Shown in pieces: positions 26,954 to 34,984 of a stretch of DNA of 64,000 bases. The stretch covers positions 57,147 to 121,146 of the forward strand of contig JAISVZ010000047.1 of NCBI GenBank assembly GCA_031271295.1. The letters are read 5' to 3'. The notes below the pieces were generated by a model. That model saw only the letters and a list, made by a program, of their open reading frames with translations, did no database searches and was not told the origin of the DNA. A program made the translations under genes and the position numbers. Within the stretch, counting starts at the first letter, position 1. Every line of letters begins with the position of its first letter. This DNA comes from Clostridiales bacterium. Its GTDB lineage: Bacteria > Bacillota > Clostridia > Lachnospirales > WQUN01.

Positions 26954-26997
26954 AAAACCGGCTAAAAACTTATTTTTGTAAGTTTTTAGCCGGTTTT
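26954..26997 (+). terminator. Terminator of tRNA-Glu
   Basis: A perfect 19-bp inverted repeat (26954-26972 with 26979-26997) with a 6-nt loop and a TTTT end. It starts 2 bp after the tRNA. Confidence 0.9.
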
Positions 26998-27077
26998 GTA
27001 TTTGCTCCGGTTTTGTATTTTTCATCCTTGAATTTTGCGTCTTATGAATTGTGAATTATCCGAAGCCCCACGATGAA

Positions 27078-27109
27078 AAAGCCCCTTTCCAAAAACAGAA
27101 AGGGGCTTT
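27078..27109. terminator. Second hairpin downstream of the tRNA
   Basis: A perfect 12-bp stem AAAGCCCCTTTC/GAAAGGGGCTTT with an 8-nt loop and A/T flanks on both sides. No gene ends here, so it may be a back-up terminator or the remnant of a lost gene. Confidence 0.65.
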
Positions 27110-27293
27110 GGATAATTTTATAGGGCGAAACCGCTATGGGGAAAGAATAATTTAACTCCATTTAAAATACTTTTCGCTTAACAGTAGTATATAACCGCGA
27201 AGCGGTTTAGTCCTATAATAATAAGCTGACATTTTCATTTTCCGCAGATAGTAATTTGGATGAGCGCCGCCCGGAACTAAACGGTAATAATTG

Positions 27294-27440
27294 CCCGCGC
27301 TTTTGCGACAAATTCAGCGGGGGGATGCAGAGGCTTCGGCGCAAATTATATCGCACCGCAATGTGCCACCTGACGCTTCAGAACATTTTTGAGCGCACCA
27401 AGGTTAGTAAAGGGTTCTATTTTTGCGGTGCGCTCAAAAT
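27294..27440 (+). repeat. Hairpin-containing dispersed repeat, copy 1
   Basis: About 147 bp, similar to 28753-28900 and, inverted, to 29811-29960. Shared blocks: CCCGCGCTTTTGCG, CTTCGGCGCAAATTATATCG, ACGCTTCAGAACATTTTTGA, and a terminal hairpin in which GAGCGCACC pairs with GGTGCGCTC across ~30 nt. Non-coding; frames through it carry no ribosome binding site. Confidence 0.8.
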
Positions 27441-27514
27441 GAATCCTTCCTCATACAGCTATTACTTACATTGAGTGAAAAAAATACGTGTTATCAGTTG
27501 CGAATGATTTCGGC

Positions 27515-27834
27515 GAAAATTAATGATGCCGAAGATACTCTGCATCATCAAAAAATTTTATAATAGGCAGAAATACCACCTGCAAAAAAACAAAACGAGC
27601 TGAAATATTTTTTCTTTTATTTTCGCCCAATCCAAAGAAAAGTAAATTGCAGGAGCCGCAAATCTGTTGTAATTATAGGAAAAAACAAAATTACATTATG
27701 GTAAATCGCAAAAAAATAGAAAATAGACTTTCGGAATTTCTATCATTCTATTTTCCATTTTTAGTTTTGAAAGGTATAAGTCAACAATATAAAGAGCGGG
27801 CAATTTAGGTAATATAAAAATTCCGCGCTCACCT
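27515..27834 (+). repeat. ~320-bp dispersed element, copy 1
   Basis: Matches the reverse complement of 62418-62735 along its whole length. Shared stretches include the AATTAATGATGCCGAAGAT end, TAGAAAATAGACTTTCGGAA, and the GGGCAATTTAGGTAA end. Both ends of the match are abrupt. AT-rich, no open frame of note and no clear terminal inverted repeats. It contains TGATGC/GCATCA and other short palindromes. Could be a non-autonomous mobile element or a structured RNA. Confidence 0.85.
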
Positions 27835-28207
27835 CTGCCGCCTGCAAAGAACACGCCGAAACCCTCCTGCAACCCTCATGGAACAGCCACTCAAAGTGCG
27901 GGCAATATTTACGCCAAAGACTCTGTAAACCTTGCCGGATAGCTGCGCGAAGAACGGGTAAAGATAACGGCTTACTATTTAGAATGCTGACAAAAAAATG
28001 TCATCATTCTAAAAAAAATAAATTCGCCGCCTTATTATTCAAATTTGCAGTAATCATAATGCGGCTTTTTCGGCATGGTGTGAAGAGTAACCCTTTTACC
28101 TGCGGATAGTATGAATCGGCTTAATTGCGGCTATTTCAAAAAGCAGAAATTTCAGGTATAATATCCATAGTGCTTTGCGAACGTTTCTCATATATAGGAG
28201 GGTAATT
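27835..28207. other. Non-coding, debris of the repeat family and a hairpin
   Basis: Contains CCTGCAAAGAACACGCCGAA, a short match to the repeats near 29050 and 29620, and a hairpin at 27981-28010 (AGAATG..GACA/TGTC..CATTCT) followed by A8. No gene is supported. The final ~30 bp hold the ribosome binding site of the acetyltransferase at 28208. Confidence 0.45.
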
Positions 28208-28699
28208 ATGCTGGAAACTGAACGTTTGGAATTAATGCCTTTAACCGCCCGGCATTTGAAACTGTGGCTATCGGATACGCAGGCTTTAGAAAATGAGTTG
28301 AACTGCAAATATCGCGGCGAACCGGTGGAAGGGTTCTTTCGGGATATTGTTACCGGCCAGCTTGAAAAAACGCAAAACGACGCCGAAAATTATTTATTCC
28401 ACAGCTTTTGGTTCATCATTCGCAAAACCGACCGTGTTGTTGTAGGTTCGTGCGATTTTAAAGATGTGCCGGATAAAAACCATGAAGCGGAAATAGGATA
28501 TGGGCTTGGCAAGGAATTTGAGGGCAACGGTTATATGACGGAAGCAATAAGGGTTTTTTGCGAATGGGCATTGGCTCAAAGCAATATAAATCATGTAATT
28601 GCGGAAACGGAAAAGGATAACCCAAAATCCGAAAATGTTCTGAAGCGGATTGGATTTGAGGTATATACGGAAACCGATACTTTGTGGTGGAGAATATAG
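28208..28699 (+). CDS. GNAT acetyltransferase, RimJ/RimL type
   Basis: 163 aa from the ATG at 28208, which follows GGAGGG; the longer frame upstream has no site. N-terminal strand ETERLELMPLTARHLKLWL is typical of the RimJ/RimL/MccE-like GNAT group. VVGSCDFKD and EIGYGLGKEFEGNGYMTEAI give the central beta-bulge and acetyl-CoA pyrophosphate loop, and ENVLKRIGFE ends the fold. It transfers acetyl from acetyl-CoA to an amine; the substrate is unknown. It is flanked on both sides by repeat sequence. Confidence 0.9.
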   Translation: MLETERLELMPLTARHLKLWLSDTQALENELNCKYRGEPVEGFFRDIVTGQLEKTQNDAENYLFHSFWFIIRKTDRVVVGSCDFKDVPDKNHEAEIGYGLGKEFEGNGYMTEAIRVFCEWALAQSNINHVIAETEKDNPKSENVLKRIGFEVYTETDTLWWRI

Positions 28700-28748
28700 C
28701 GGCGTTGTACTTTCGCCGCGTTCGGAAATGGCGGCGATTACCGTTAAT

Positions 28749-29068
28749 ATTACCCGCGCTTTTGCGTCAAATTCGGCAGGGGTATAGGGGGGCTTCGGCG
28801 CAAATTATATCGCACAGCAATGTGCCACTTAACGCTTCAGAACATTTTTGAGCGCACCAAGTTTATAAAGAGTTCTATATATTGCAGTGCGCTCAAAAAT
28901 ATTCTTCTCGCTGCTCTGGGGAACCAATTTTCGCCATTAGTTGTCCGCGGAGATTAGTATTGCGGCGGCGAAAATTGTTTCCCCGCCGCGTGGCACAATC
29001 ATGCTGTGCGATATAATTCACGCCGAAGCCATCAGCATGTTCTTTGCAGGCGGCAGGGTGTGTGCGAA
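28749..29068 (+). repeat. ~320-bp inverted repeat, left arm
   Basis: Pairs with 29642-29961 in reverse complement with few differences, from ATTACCCGCGCT at the outer edge to CAGCATGTTCTTTGCAGG near the inner edge. Includes repeat copy 2 (28753-28900) with its GAGCGCAC/GTGCGCTC hairpin, then a block containing GCGGCGAAAATTGTTTCCCC and GCACAATCATGCTGTGCGAT. Non-coding. Confidence 0.88.
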
Positions 29069-29226
29069 ATTTATATGTTGCCGAATAATCGGACGAGCGG
29101 AAATTGCACGTTGGCAAATATTTGGGTGTGCGAAATTTGTACATTGCCGAATATTCGGGTGAGCGGAAATTGCACGTTGGCAAATATTTGGGTGTGCGGA
29201 ATTTGTACGCTGCCGAATATTTGGGT
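29062..29226. repeat. 33-bp minisatellite, five units
   Basis: Units start at 29062, 29095, 29128, 29161 and 29194. Alternating types begin GTGCGAAATTTGTACATTGC and GAGCGGAAATTGCACGTTGG, so there is also a 66-bp higher-order period; units at 29095 and 29161 are identical. The period is a multiple of three and both strands stay open, but there is no start signal, so I do not call a protein. Confidence 0.85.
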
Positions 29227-29594
29227 GAGTGTAATTACAGCAGTCTTGCAAATTTGTATACAGCATAATTATGGCAGTGCGGTTATACGCGCGAAAAGAA
29301 ACATTTACCGCAAATTTTATTTTTCCGACCTTGCGCGCGAATATTGTGGGCGATGCATCAAGAAATTCCAAGGGTGGCAATTCGCATTTCTCGGCGTGCC
29401 TTAGTATATTTTGGCGATATAATTATTCCTGCGGCGGAAATATGCCTTACGAGGCAAGTGCATAGCAGCGTAAATATGCCGTACGCAGCAAACGCATAGC
29501 GGCGCAAATACGTTGGTAAATAATGACGCGTTCGCTAATTCTGTACTGCTTCAACTTGCAAATACGCGGGGTATCCACAATATGCGTATTTATG

Positions 29595-29676
29595 GGGCTT
29601 TGCGCACACACCTTGCTTCCTGCAAAGAACACACTGGGCTTTGCGCACAAACCCTGTTTCCTGCAAAGAACATGCT
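29595..29676. repeat. 41-bp tandem repeat, two units
   Basis: Units beginning at 29595 and 29636 (GGGCTTTGCGCACA...CCTGCAAAGAACA). The second unit runs into the right arm of the inverted repeat, and the same motif appears inverted at the inner edge of the left arm. Confidence 0.75.
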
Positions 29677-29961
29677 GGCGGGGATTCGGCGTGAATTATA
29701 TCGCACAGCATGATTGTGCCACGCGGCGGGGAAACAATTTTCGCCGTTAAAAAATAATCTCTGCGATACACTAATGGCGAAAATTGGTTCACCAGAGCAG
29801 CGAGAAGAATATTTTTGAGCGCACTGTAATACATAGACCCTTTATAAACTTGGAGCGCTCAAAAATGTTCTGAAGCGTTAAGTGGCACATTACTGTGCGA
29901 TATAATTTGCGCCGAAGCCCCTCTATACCCCTGCCGGACAGCCACACAAGCGCGGGTAATA
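29642..29961 (-). repeat. ~320-bp inverted repeat, right arm
   Basis: Reverse complement of 28749-29068. The arms are separated by 573 bp that hold the 33-bp minisatellite and unrelated sequence. Inverted repeats of this length are expected to recombine or invert the spacer. Confidence 0.88.
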
Positions 29962-30080
29962 TAAGCGGTAATTTGCGCCGAAGCCCCCTACACCCCTGCG
30001 GACAGCCACACAAGCGCGGGTAATACAAGAGGCAATTTGCGCCGAATCCCTTCTATACCCTTGCCGGACAGCCACGCGAG
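29904..30080. repeat. ~65-bp tandem repeat, almost three units
   Basis: Units start with AATTTGCGCCGAA at 29904, 29970 and 30034 (periods 66 and 64 bp), each holding a CTATACCC/CTACACCC block, CCGGACAGCCAC and CGCGGGTAAT. The array overlaps the right arm of the inverted repeat and runs directly into the regulator remnant at 30096. Confidence 0.82.
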
Positions 30081-30095
30081 TATGAATTAAAAGAT

Positions 30096-30623
30096 ATGCA
30101 TATGCTAATTGATTTACAGCTTCGTCATATGGCGCAGGATAAAAAGGAAATAAAAGGCGGAGCATATACCGAAGAAAACTCACGAAGATGCTCGGCAGTA
30201 AAAGTAATATATCGGGAGCGGCAAAAGCTTAACGCTGATATTTCTGATTTATCCGCGCACACGGCAAGCCCCGCAAGGCTAAATAAATATACGAAGCTGT
30301 ACAACCTTTTGCCTATGGGCGAAAATGAGGGCGTTTGGTTTTTTAAAAGCAATTCGGCGGCTTACGGAAAGGATTGCGGCGGCAAAGCATACACGCAAAA
30401 TGCAATTGAAGAAGGAAGCTACGCTGTTGCAAAACTGATTGACCCGCTTACATTTTCGGCAAACCGTATGTTTAATTTCATATGTCAATGGATTTGCGAT
30501 AACAAGAATACAGTAAACGGTATTTTAGTTTGTGAGGAATACGCAGCGTGTTTTGTGAAATTTTACAAAGAGAACGGGAAAGAATACATGGATATGTATA
30601 TTCCATTGGCAATTGCTAAATAA
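30096..30623 (+). CDS. GyrI-like effector-binding protein, probable 5'-truncated MerR regulator
   Basis: 175 aa as framed. The C-terminal ~110 residues (EEGSYAVAKLIDPL... to DMYIPLAIAK) resemble the GyrI-like small-molecule-binding domain. The N-terminal ~35 residues (LIDLQLRHMAQDKKEIK) look like the coiled-coil dimerisation helix that follows the HTH in MerR-type regulators. The frame stays open back into the tandem repeat at about 30072 with no HTH and no ribosome binding site. This suggests that the repeat array replaced the 5' end. It could still be expressed as a stand-alone domain. The ATG at 30129 is an alternative start. Confidence 0.55.
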   Translation: MHMLIDLQLRHMAQDKKEIKGGAYTEENSRRCSAVKVIYRERQKLNADISDLSAHTASPARLNKYTKLYNLLPMGENEGVWFFKSNSAAYGKDCGGKAYTQNAIEEGSYAVAKLIDPLTFSANRMFNFICQWICDNKNTVNGILVCEEYAACFVKFYKENGKEYMDMYIPLAIAK

Positions 30624-30645
30624 TTTATTGGGGGAGGTGCCCTTT

Positions 30646-31134
30646 ATGCAGATTGTTGCGCTTTCAGATGAATTCAGAAAAGAAACAGAGCGTTTTGCCG
30701 CCGAAAGCTGGGGCGGATTAAGAGTTGCCGCGCACCGTGAACTGTACTGCTTGCGGGAACTTCCGTGTTATATCGCGCTTTCGGATAAACGGGAGATACT
30801 CGGTTATTCTTATTACCGCTTTTCAACGGACGAATGCGAAATAATGGCTATTGAATCCGTTCGCCAAAATATCGGAGTTGGAACCGCATTGATCAAAGCG
30901 GTTACGGAGCTTGCCGTTTCCGAAAATTGCCGGAGGCTGTATCTGCAAACTACAAATGATAATACGCACGCTCTCCGTTTTTACCAGCGGCGCGGCTTTA
31001 CAATATGCGCCGTTAGGTTAAATGAACTTGAGCATTTAAGGAAGCTGAAACCGGCTATTCCGCTTACGGGAATTGACGGCATTGCGCTTGCGCATGAAAT
31101 TGAACTTGAAATGCTTTTAGCAAAGCCAATATAA
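30646..31134 (+). CDS. GNAT acetyltransferase
   Basis: 162 aa from the ATG at 30646, behind GGGGGAGG. The acetyl-CoA binding segment is VRQNIGVGTALIKAVTELA, followed by RLYLQTTNDNTHALRFYQRRGF, a classic GNAT ending. The remaining ~40 residues carry a conserved-looking LTGIDGIALAHEIELE tail seen in GNATs annotated as resistance- or lactamase-related, but no substrate can be assigned. It is 22 bp after the GyrI-like gene and 22 bp before the isomerase gene, so the three may form an operon. Confidence 0.88.
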   Translation: MQIVALSDEFRKETERFAAESWGGLRVAAHRELYCLRELPCYIALSDKREILGYSYYRFSTDECEIMAIESVRQNIGVGTALIKAVTELAVSENCRRLYLQTTNDNTHALRFYQRRGFTICAVRLNELEHLRKLKPAIPLTGIDGIALAHEIELEMLLAKPI

Positions 31135-31156
31135 AACATTCGGGGGAGGGCACTAT

Positions 31157-31975
31157 ATGGCAATTGTAACTATATCCACAGGCGCTTTTTACAAGTATAA
31201 CTATAAAGAAATTTTCGAAATAGTATCGCAGACAAATTGCCGCGATATAGAATTATGCCTGAACAACACCTTCGTTGACGTTTCTTTCGCCGAAATAATT
31301 AAAGAGATTGAAAAAAGAAACTTAACCGTACACTCTATACACACGCCTTTTGAATTTTTGTGGAAACCAAACGAAGATGAAAGGTTTTGGATAGATAGGA
31401 GCACAGAACTGGCTAAGGAATTAGGCGCAAAAATTATTACAACACATATTACATTTAAAGACGGCGACAGCCTTGAAGAGCAGCACAAAAGGAATTTAAT
31501 TGAGCTGCGCGATAACGATATAACGGTTTGCACCGAAAACATGCCCGCCGTTTGGGCAAATTCGGATATGGATTCGTTTCTGTGCCATCCTTCAAAATTA
31601 TTGGAATTCTTAAACGAATTCGGAATATCCGTAACATTTGATACCACGCACTGGGCAAGCACCGGAAAACCGCTGCTTTACGGGTACGAAATGTTCAAAA
31701 AACACATCAAAAATATACATATCAGCGATTATTCGGACGGTATCGAACATAAAACATTGGGAACCGGAAACTTGCCTATAGCCGAGTTTGTGCAAACATT
31801 AAATAAGGACGGCTATACCAATCCCCTAACAATAGAACTGGATTTGGAGGATAAGCGCAGAAACCCTATTGAAACAAAAACACAGGCAATTGACGCCTTG
31901 AACACTTCATTACAGGAAGTTTATAAGATACATAACCGAAAATTACTGCGAGGGATAAATTTTGAAAATACTTAA
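31157..31975 (+). CDS. Sugar phosphate isomerase/epimerase-like TIM-barrel protein
   Basis: 272 aa, with GGGGGAGGG ribosome binding site. Belongs to the xylose isomerase-like/AP endonuclease 2 superfamily: HSIHTPFEFLW, TTHITFKDG, CTENMP, FDTTHWAS and IHISDY carry the metal-ligand His, Glu and Asp positions expected at barrel strand ends. Such proteins bind divalent metal and isomerise or epimerise sugars, or process DNA in the Nfo branch; the short length favours the sugar branch. The 3' end overlaps the ApbE gene by 14 nt. Confidence 0.85.
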   Translation: MAIVTISTGAFYKYNYKEIFEIVSQTNCRDIELCLNNTFVDVSFAEIIKEIEKRNLTVHSIHTPFEFLWKPNEDERFWIDRSTELAKELGAKIITTHITFKDGDSLEEQHKRNLIELRDNDITVCTENMPAVWANSDMDSFLCHPSKLLEFLNEFGISVTFDTTHWASTGKPLLYGYEMFKKHIKNIHISDYSDGIEHKTLGTGNLPIAEFVQTLNKDGYTNPLTIELDLEDKRRNPIETKTQAIDALNTSLQEVYKIHNRKLLRGINFENT

Positions 31976-33041
31976 AAAAATTTTCATATTGTTTTTAATT
32001 TGCACGCAAACACTCAGCTTAGGCGGCTGTTCGGACAAATACCAAAAATTCAGGTTCGAATTTTCGGATACGTTTGACACTGATACCTTCGTTGTAGGCT
32101 ACGCCAAAAACGAGGCTGAGTTCAATAAATACGCCGAAATTATATATTCAAAAATGAAAGAGCTGCACCGGCAGTACGATATTTACAACGAATACGACGG
32201 CATTAACAACCTGTGCACCGTGAATAAAAACGCGGGAATATCGCCCGTAAAGGTTGAGCGCGAAATTACAGATCTCCTGCTTTTAACCAAGGAAGCGTAC
32301 AGCCTAACCGATAAAGCCGTAAACGCGGCAATGGGCAGCGTGCTTACAATTTGGAAAAGCCACCGCGACTACGGCTTGCTAAACCCAAACGACGCGTCCG
32401 TGCCGGAAATTGAAACTCTGCGGGAAGCGGCTAAAAACACAAACATTGAGGATATAATAATAGACGAGGCAAATTCTACGGTTTTTATATCAAACGCCGA
32501 AACATCGTTGGATGTTGGCGCGATAGCAAAGGCGTACGCGGCGGATAAAGCCGCGCTTGCCGCAAAAGAGGCGGGTATGGTATCCGCAATTATAAGCGCG
32601 GGCGGAAGCGTAACCGCAGTGGGTTTGCCTTTGGACGGAGCGCGAAGCAGTTGGAGCATAGGCGTTCAGGACCCGGATTTGGGCGTGGGAAACGTCCAAA
32701 ACATTATAGATACCGTGTATTTTAACGACGCCACGGTTTCGTGCAGCGGAGGGTATCAGCGCTTTTATACGGTAGGAGGGCAAACGTATAACCACATAAT
32801 AAACCCTGAAACGCTTATGCCTTCGGATAAATACAAGCAGGTTGCGGTAATTCACAAGCAGGCGTATTTGGCGGATGTTTTATCCACAGCGCTTTTTATT
32901 TTGCCTTACGAAGAAGGTGCGGAACTTGCGCGGAAACACGGCGCAAGCGTGCTTTGGATAGATTCCGAAAATGTGTGGAAATATAACGACGGGTATAAGG
33001 CGGTTTCAAAAACGCTGGGCGCGGTTTTGCCTGAAAAGTGA
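31962..33041 (+). CDS. apbE: FAD:protein FMN transferase (ApbE), lipoprotein
   Basis: 359 aa from a TTG start inside the preceding gene, behind GCGAGGG. Signal peptide with lipobox LGGC places it on the outer face of the membrane. ApbE family motifs: DTFDTDTFVVGY, INNLCTVNKNAG, DVGAIAKAYAADKA, SAGGSVTAVG, and the C-terminal HIINPETLMPSDKYKQVAVIHKQAYLADVLSTALF. ApbE attaches FMN covalently to Thr or Ser of flavoproteins such as RnfG/RnfD or NqrB/C. No such target is encoded in the window, so its partner lies elsewhere. Confidence 0.93.
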   Translation: MKILKKIFILFLICTQTLSLGGCSDKYQKFRFEFSDTFDTDTFVVGYAKNEAEFNKYAEIIYSKMKELHRQYDIYNEYDGINNLCTVNKNAGISPVKVEREITDLLLLTKEAYSLTDKAVNAAMGSVLTIWKSHRDYGLLNPNDASVPEIETLREAAKNTNIEDIIIDEANSTVFISNAETSLDVGAIAKAYAADKAALAAKEAGMVSAIISAGGSVTAVGLPLDGARSSWSIGVQDPDLGVGNVQNIIDTVYFNDATVSCSGGYQRFYTVGGQTYNHIINPETLMPSDKYKQVAVIHKQAYLADVLSTALFILPYEEGAELARKHGASVLWIDSENVWKYNDGYKAVSKTLGAVLPEK

Positions 33042-33060
33042 GCAAAATTATTTTCACCTG

Positions 33061-33163
33061 ATACAAATTCCAATTTAAAAAGTTGAAGCCAAGCCACTAA
33101 AATCGCCGTGATTTTCGCCGTTTTTGGGGCGCCGGTTTAAATCTTTTTAAACAGAAATAGTAT
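33061..33163. repeat. 103-bp imperfect palindrome, element family copy 2
   Basis: The reverse complement starts ATACTATTTCTGTTTAAAAAG and ends CTTTTTAAATTGGAATTTGTAT, matching both outer arms of the 25094-25155 element. The centre is ~40 bp longer and contains AATCGCCGTGATTTTCGCCG. It lies between apbE and the NusG-domain gene. Confidence 0.7.
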
Positions 33164-33262
33164 AAATTGCTATCTGCGCACAACGAGATATTTGGGTGAA
33201 ATACGGTTATAACAGCAAACAGGGATTTATTCGGAAAACGTAATATTTAGGCGAGGTAGCTT

Positions 33263-33652
33263 ATGGCATCAAACAGGGTTTTATTCGGGAAACGGGATAT
33301 TTGGGTTTTCGCGGGGCTGATAATAGCTGCGCTGTTAACTTCCGGCATTTTAATGTTCGCCGGAAGCCGCGTTAAAAACGCAGAGGGCGTAATTTACGTA
33401 AACCAATCGCTTGTTAAAAAGGTGGATTTATCAAAAAACGGAGAGTTTACGCTGGATGAAAACCCGCGCGTAAAATTCTCCGTTAAAGACGGTGCTGTTG
33501 CGTTTATAGAATCCGATTGCCCCGATAAGGTTTGCGTTCACAGCGGATATTTAAAAATACCCGGGCAGGCTGCGGTTTGCTTGCCCAACCGGGTATCGCT
33601 TAGAATAGAGGGAACCGGCGAGGCGGGCGAACTGGACGCCGTGGCGAATTAA
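33263..33652 (+). CDS. NusG domain II-containing membrane-anchored protein
   Basis: 129 aa. One N-terminal TM helix (VFAGLIIAALLTSGILMFAG), then a domain with the motif CPDKVCVHSGYLKIPGQAAVCLPN typical of NusG_II proteins in Clostridia. These are extracytoplasmic and often encoded near apbE and redox or Rnf genes. Not a transcription factor despite the name. The 3' end overlaps the convergent MFS gene by 4 nt. Confidence 0.9.
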   Translation: MASNRVLFGKRDIWVFAGLIIAALLTSGILMFAGSRVKNAEGVIYVNQSLVKKVDLSKNGEFTLDENPRVKFSVKDGAVAFIESDCPDKVCVHSGYLKIPGQAAVCLPNRVSLRIEGTGEAGELDAVAN

Positions 33653-34884
33653 GCCTCCGGCGCTTTGCCAACCTCAATCATTTCTTTACGCGTGGAAAAT
33701 ACAAATGCGCCCGCCAAAAGCAAAACGCCCGTTATAATAAGCAGTATCTCAATTTTTACGGCATCCGCAAGCGGCCCGAAAAGCATAGCGCCAAGCGGCA
33801 TTGCCACGGAGCTTATCATGGAAAGCACGCTAAAGACCCTGCCCATTAATTCCGGCGGGATTTTTGTTTGCATCAACGACATAGCCGGCGTGTTATAAAA
33901 AGGCATTGCCGTACCGCACAAAATCATTACAGCCAAATACAGCCAAAAATTAGTTGTTACGCCGAAAAGCAGAGTTGTTAACCCAAAGAAAACCCACGCA
34001 AGAATCATAGTGTGGGTTTTGTTTTTAAACCCGCCCCACGCGGCAATAACAATACCGCCAAGCATCATGCCCGACGAAAATGCTATTTCAATAGACGGAA
34101 GCCGCCAAACATCGCTGCCGAAGGAACGCGCAACCTGAAGAGGCGTCATCATGGCGGAGGGCGCGGCCAAAACCATAAAAACGGCCGATGCCACAAACAG
34201 TGTTTTAAGCCATGCCTCGTTTTTAATAAAGCGCACACCTTCCGCCATTTCGCGGTAATACGCCTTTGCGCCGGCGCCCTCTTCCTTTGGTTTTGGCGTG
34301 TGCGTAACCTTTACGCAGAAAAAAACCGTTGAAATTCCAACTATCGCGGTAATAACGTCAACGAAAAATATATATTGTATGGGGAAATAGAAAAGAAGAG
34401 CGCCCGCCGCCATGGGCGAGGCAAACATTGTAACGGATTGCGCCGCGCTTTGAATTCCGTTAAAACGCATCAAATGCTCCGGCGGCACAATTTGCGGAAT
34501 TAGCGCGTTTACGGACGGCTGCTGTATACCCTGGCCAATGCTTCGAACCATCATTACGCCGATTAACAGCAGAATACTGCGCATACCCAAAGAGTAAACT
34601 ACAGCGGTAACAAGCGTTACAATTGCAATTGCCGCGTCGGAAATGTTAATAAGATGTTTTCGGTTGTACCTGTCCGCCCATACTCCGGCAAACGGCGATA
34701 TAAACACCATTGGAAGCATTATAGCGCAGGTAAAAAGCGCAATTAAAAGGCCGGATTTTTCCTCTAAAGTAACATGCCAGGTAACGGCGTGTGAAACAAG
34801 CATTGAGCCAAACATAGATACAAACTGCCCGGCGATAAAAAACCCGGCGTTTCGTTTCCATTTCGTATTTTCATTTTCCTGCAT
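33649..34884 (-). CDS. MFS exporter, macrolide/enterobactin-efflux type
   Basis: 411 aa with about twelve TM helices. N-terminal KWKRNAGFFIAGQFVSMFGSMLVSHAVTWHV and the loop GVWADRYNRKHLINISD (MFS motif A) resemble the DHA3 group that includes MefA-like and EntS-like exporters. AGGATGG ribosome binding site. Substrate unknown. Convergent with the NusG_II gene, sharing the stop-codon region. A resistance role is possible but not shown by sequence. Confidence 0.85.
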   Translation of the reverse strand: MQENENTKWKRNAGFFIAGQFVSMFGSMLVSHAVTWHVTLEEKSGLLIALFTCAIMLPMVFISPFAGVWADRYNRKHLINISDAAIAIVTLVTAVVYSLGMRSILLLIGVMMVRSIGQGIQQPSVNALIPQIVPPEHLMRFNGIQSAAQSVTMFASPMAAGALLFYFPIQYIFFVDVITAIVGISTVFFCVKVTHTPKPKEEGAGAKAYYREMAEGVRFIKNEAWLKTLFVASAVFMVLAAPSAMMTPLQVARSFGSDVWRLPSIEIAFSSGMMLGGIVIAAWGGFKNKTHTMILAWVFFGLTTLLFGVTTNFWLYLAVMILCGTAMPFYNTPAMSLMQTKIPPELMGRVFSVLSMISSVAMPLGAMLFGPLADAVKIEILLIITGVLLLAGAFVFSTRKEMIEVGKAPEA

Positions 34885-34935
34885 AAATAACCATCCTTTT
34901 TATAATAATTCTACCGTATTTTTGTTAGCCTCCAA

Positions 34936-34960
34936 AAAAGGCTGCCAGCGGCAGCCTTTT
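34936..34960 (-). terminator. Intrinsic terminator of the flagellin unit
   Basis: On the minus strand: AAAAGGCTGCC, 3-nt loop, GGCAGCCTTTT and a run of T. It lies 25 bp after the FliS-like gene and ends the unit that starts at 40140. Confidence 0.88.
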
Positions 34961-34984
34961 GGTTTGTATTTTTATTTTTTTAAA

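Noticed and set aside
29062..29226. Possible CRISPR array because of regular repeats
   Set aside because: Units are contiguous without unique spacers and there are no cas genes in the window.
28893..29404. Open frames on both strands over the 33-bp repeats, reading as 11-residue repeat proteins
   Set aside because: They arise because a 33-bp repeat without stop codons is open in several frames. No ribosome binding site or family match exists.
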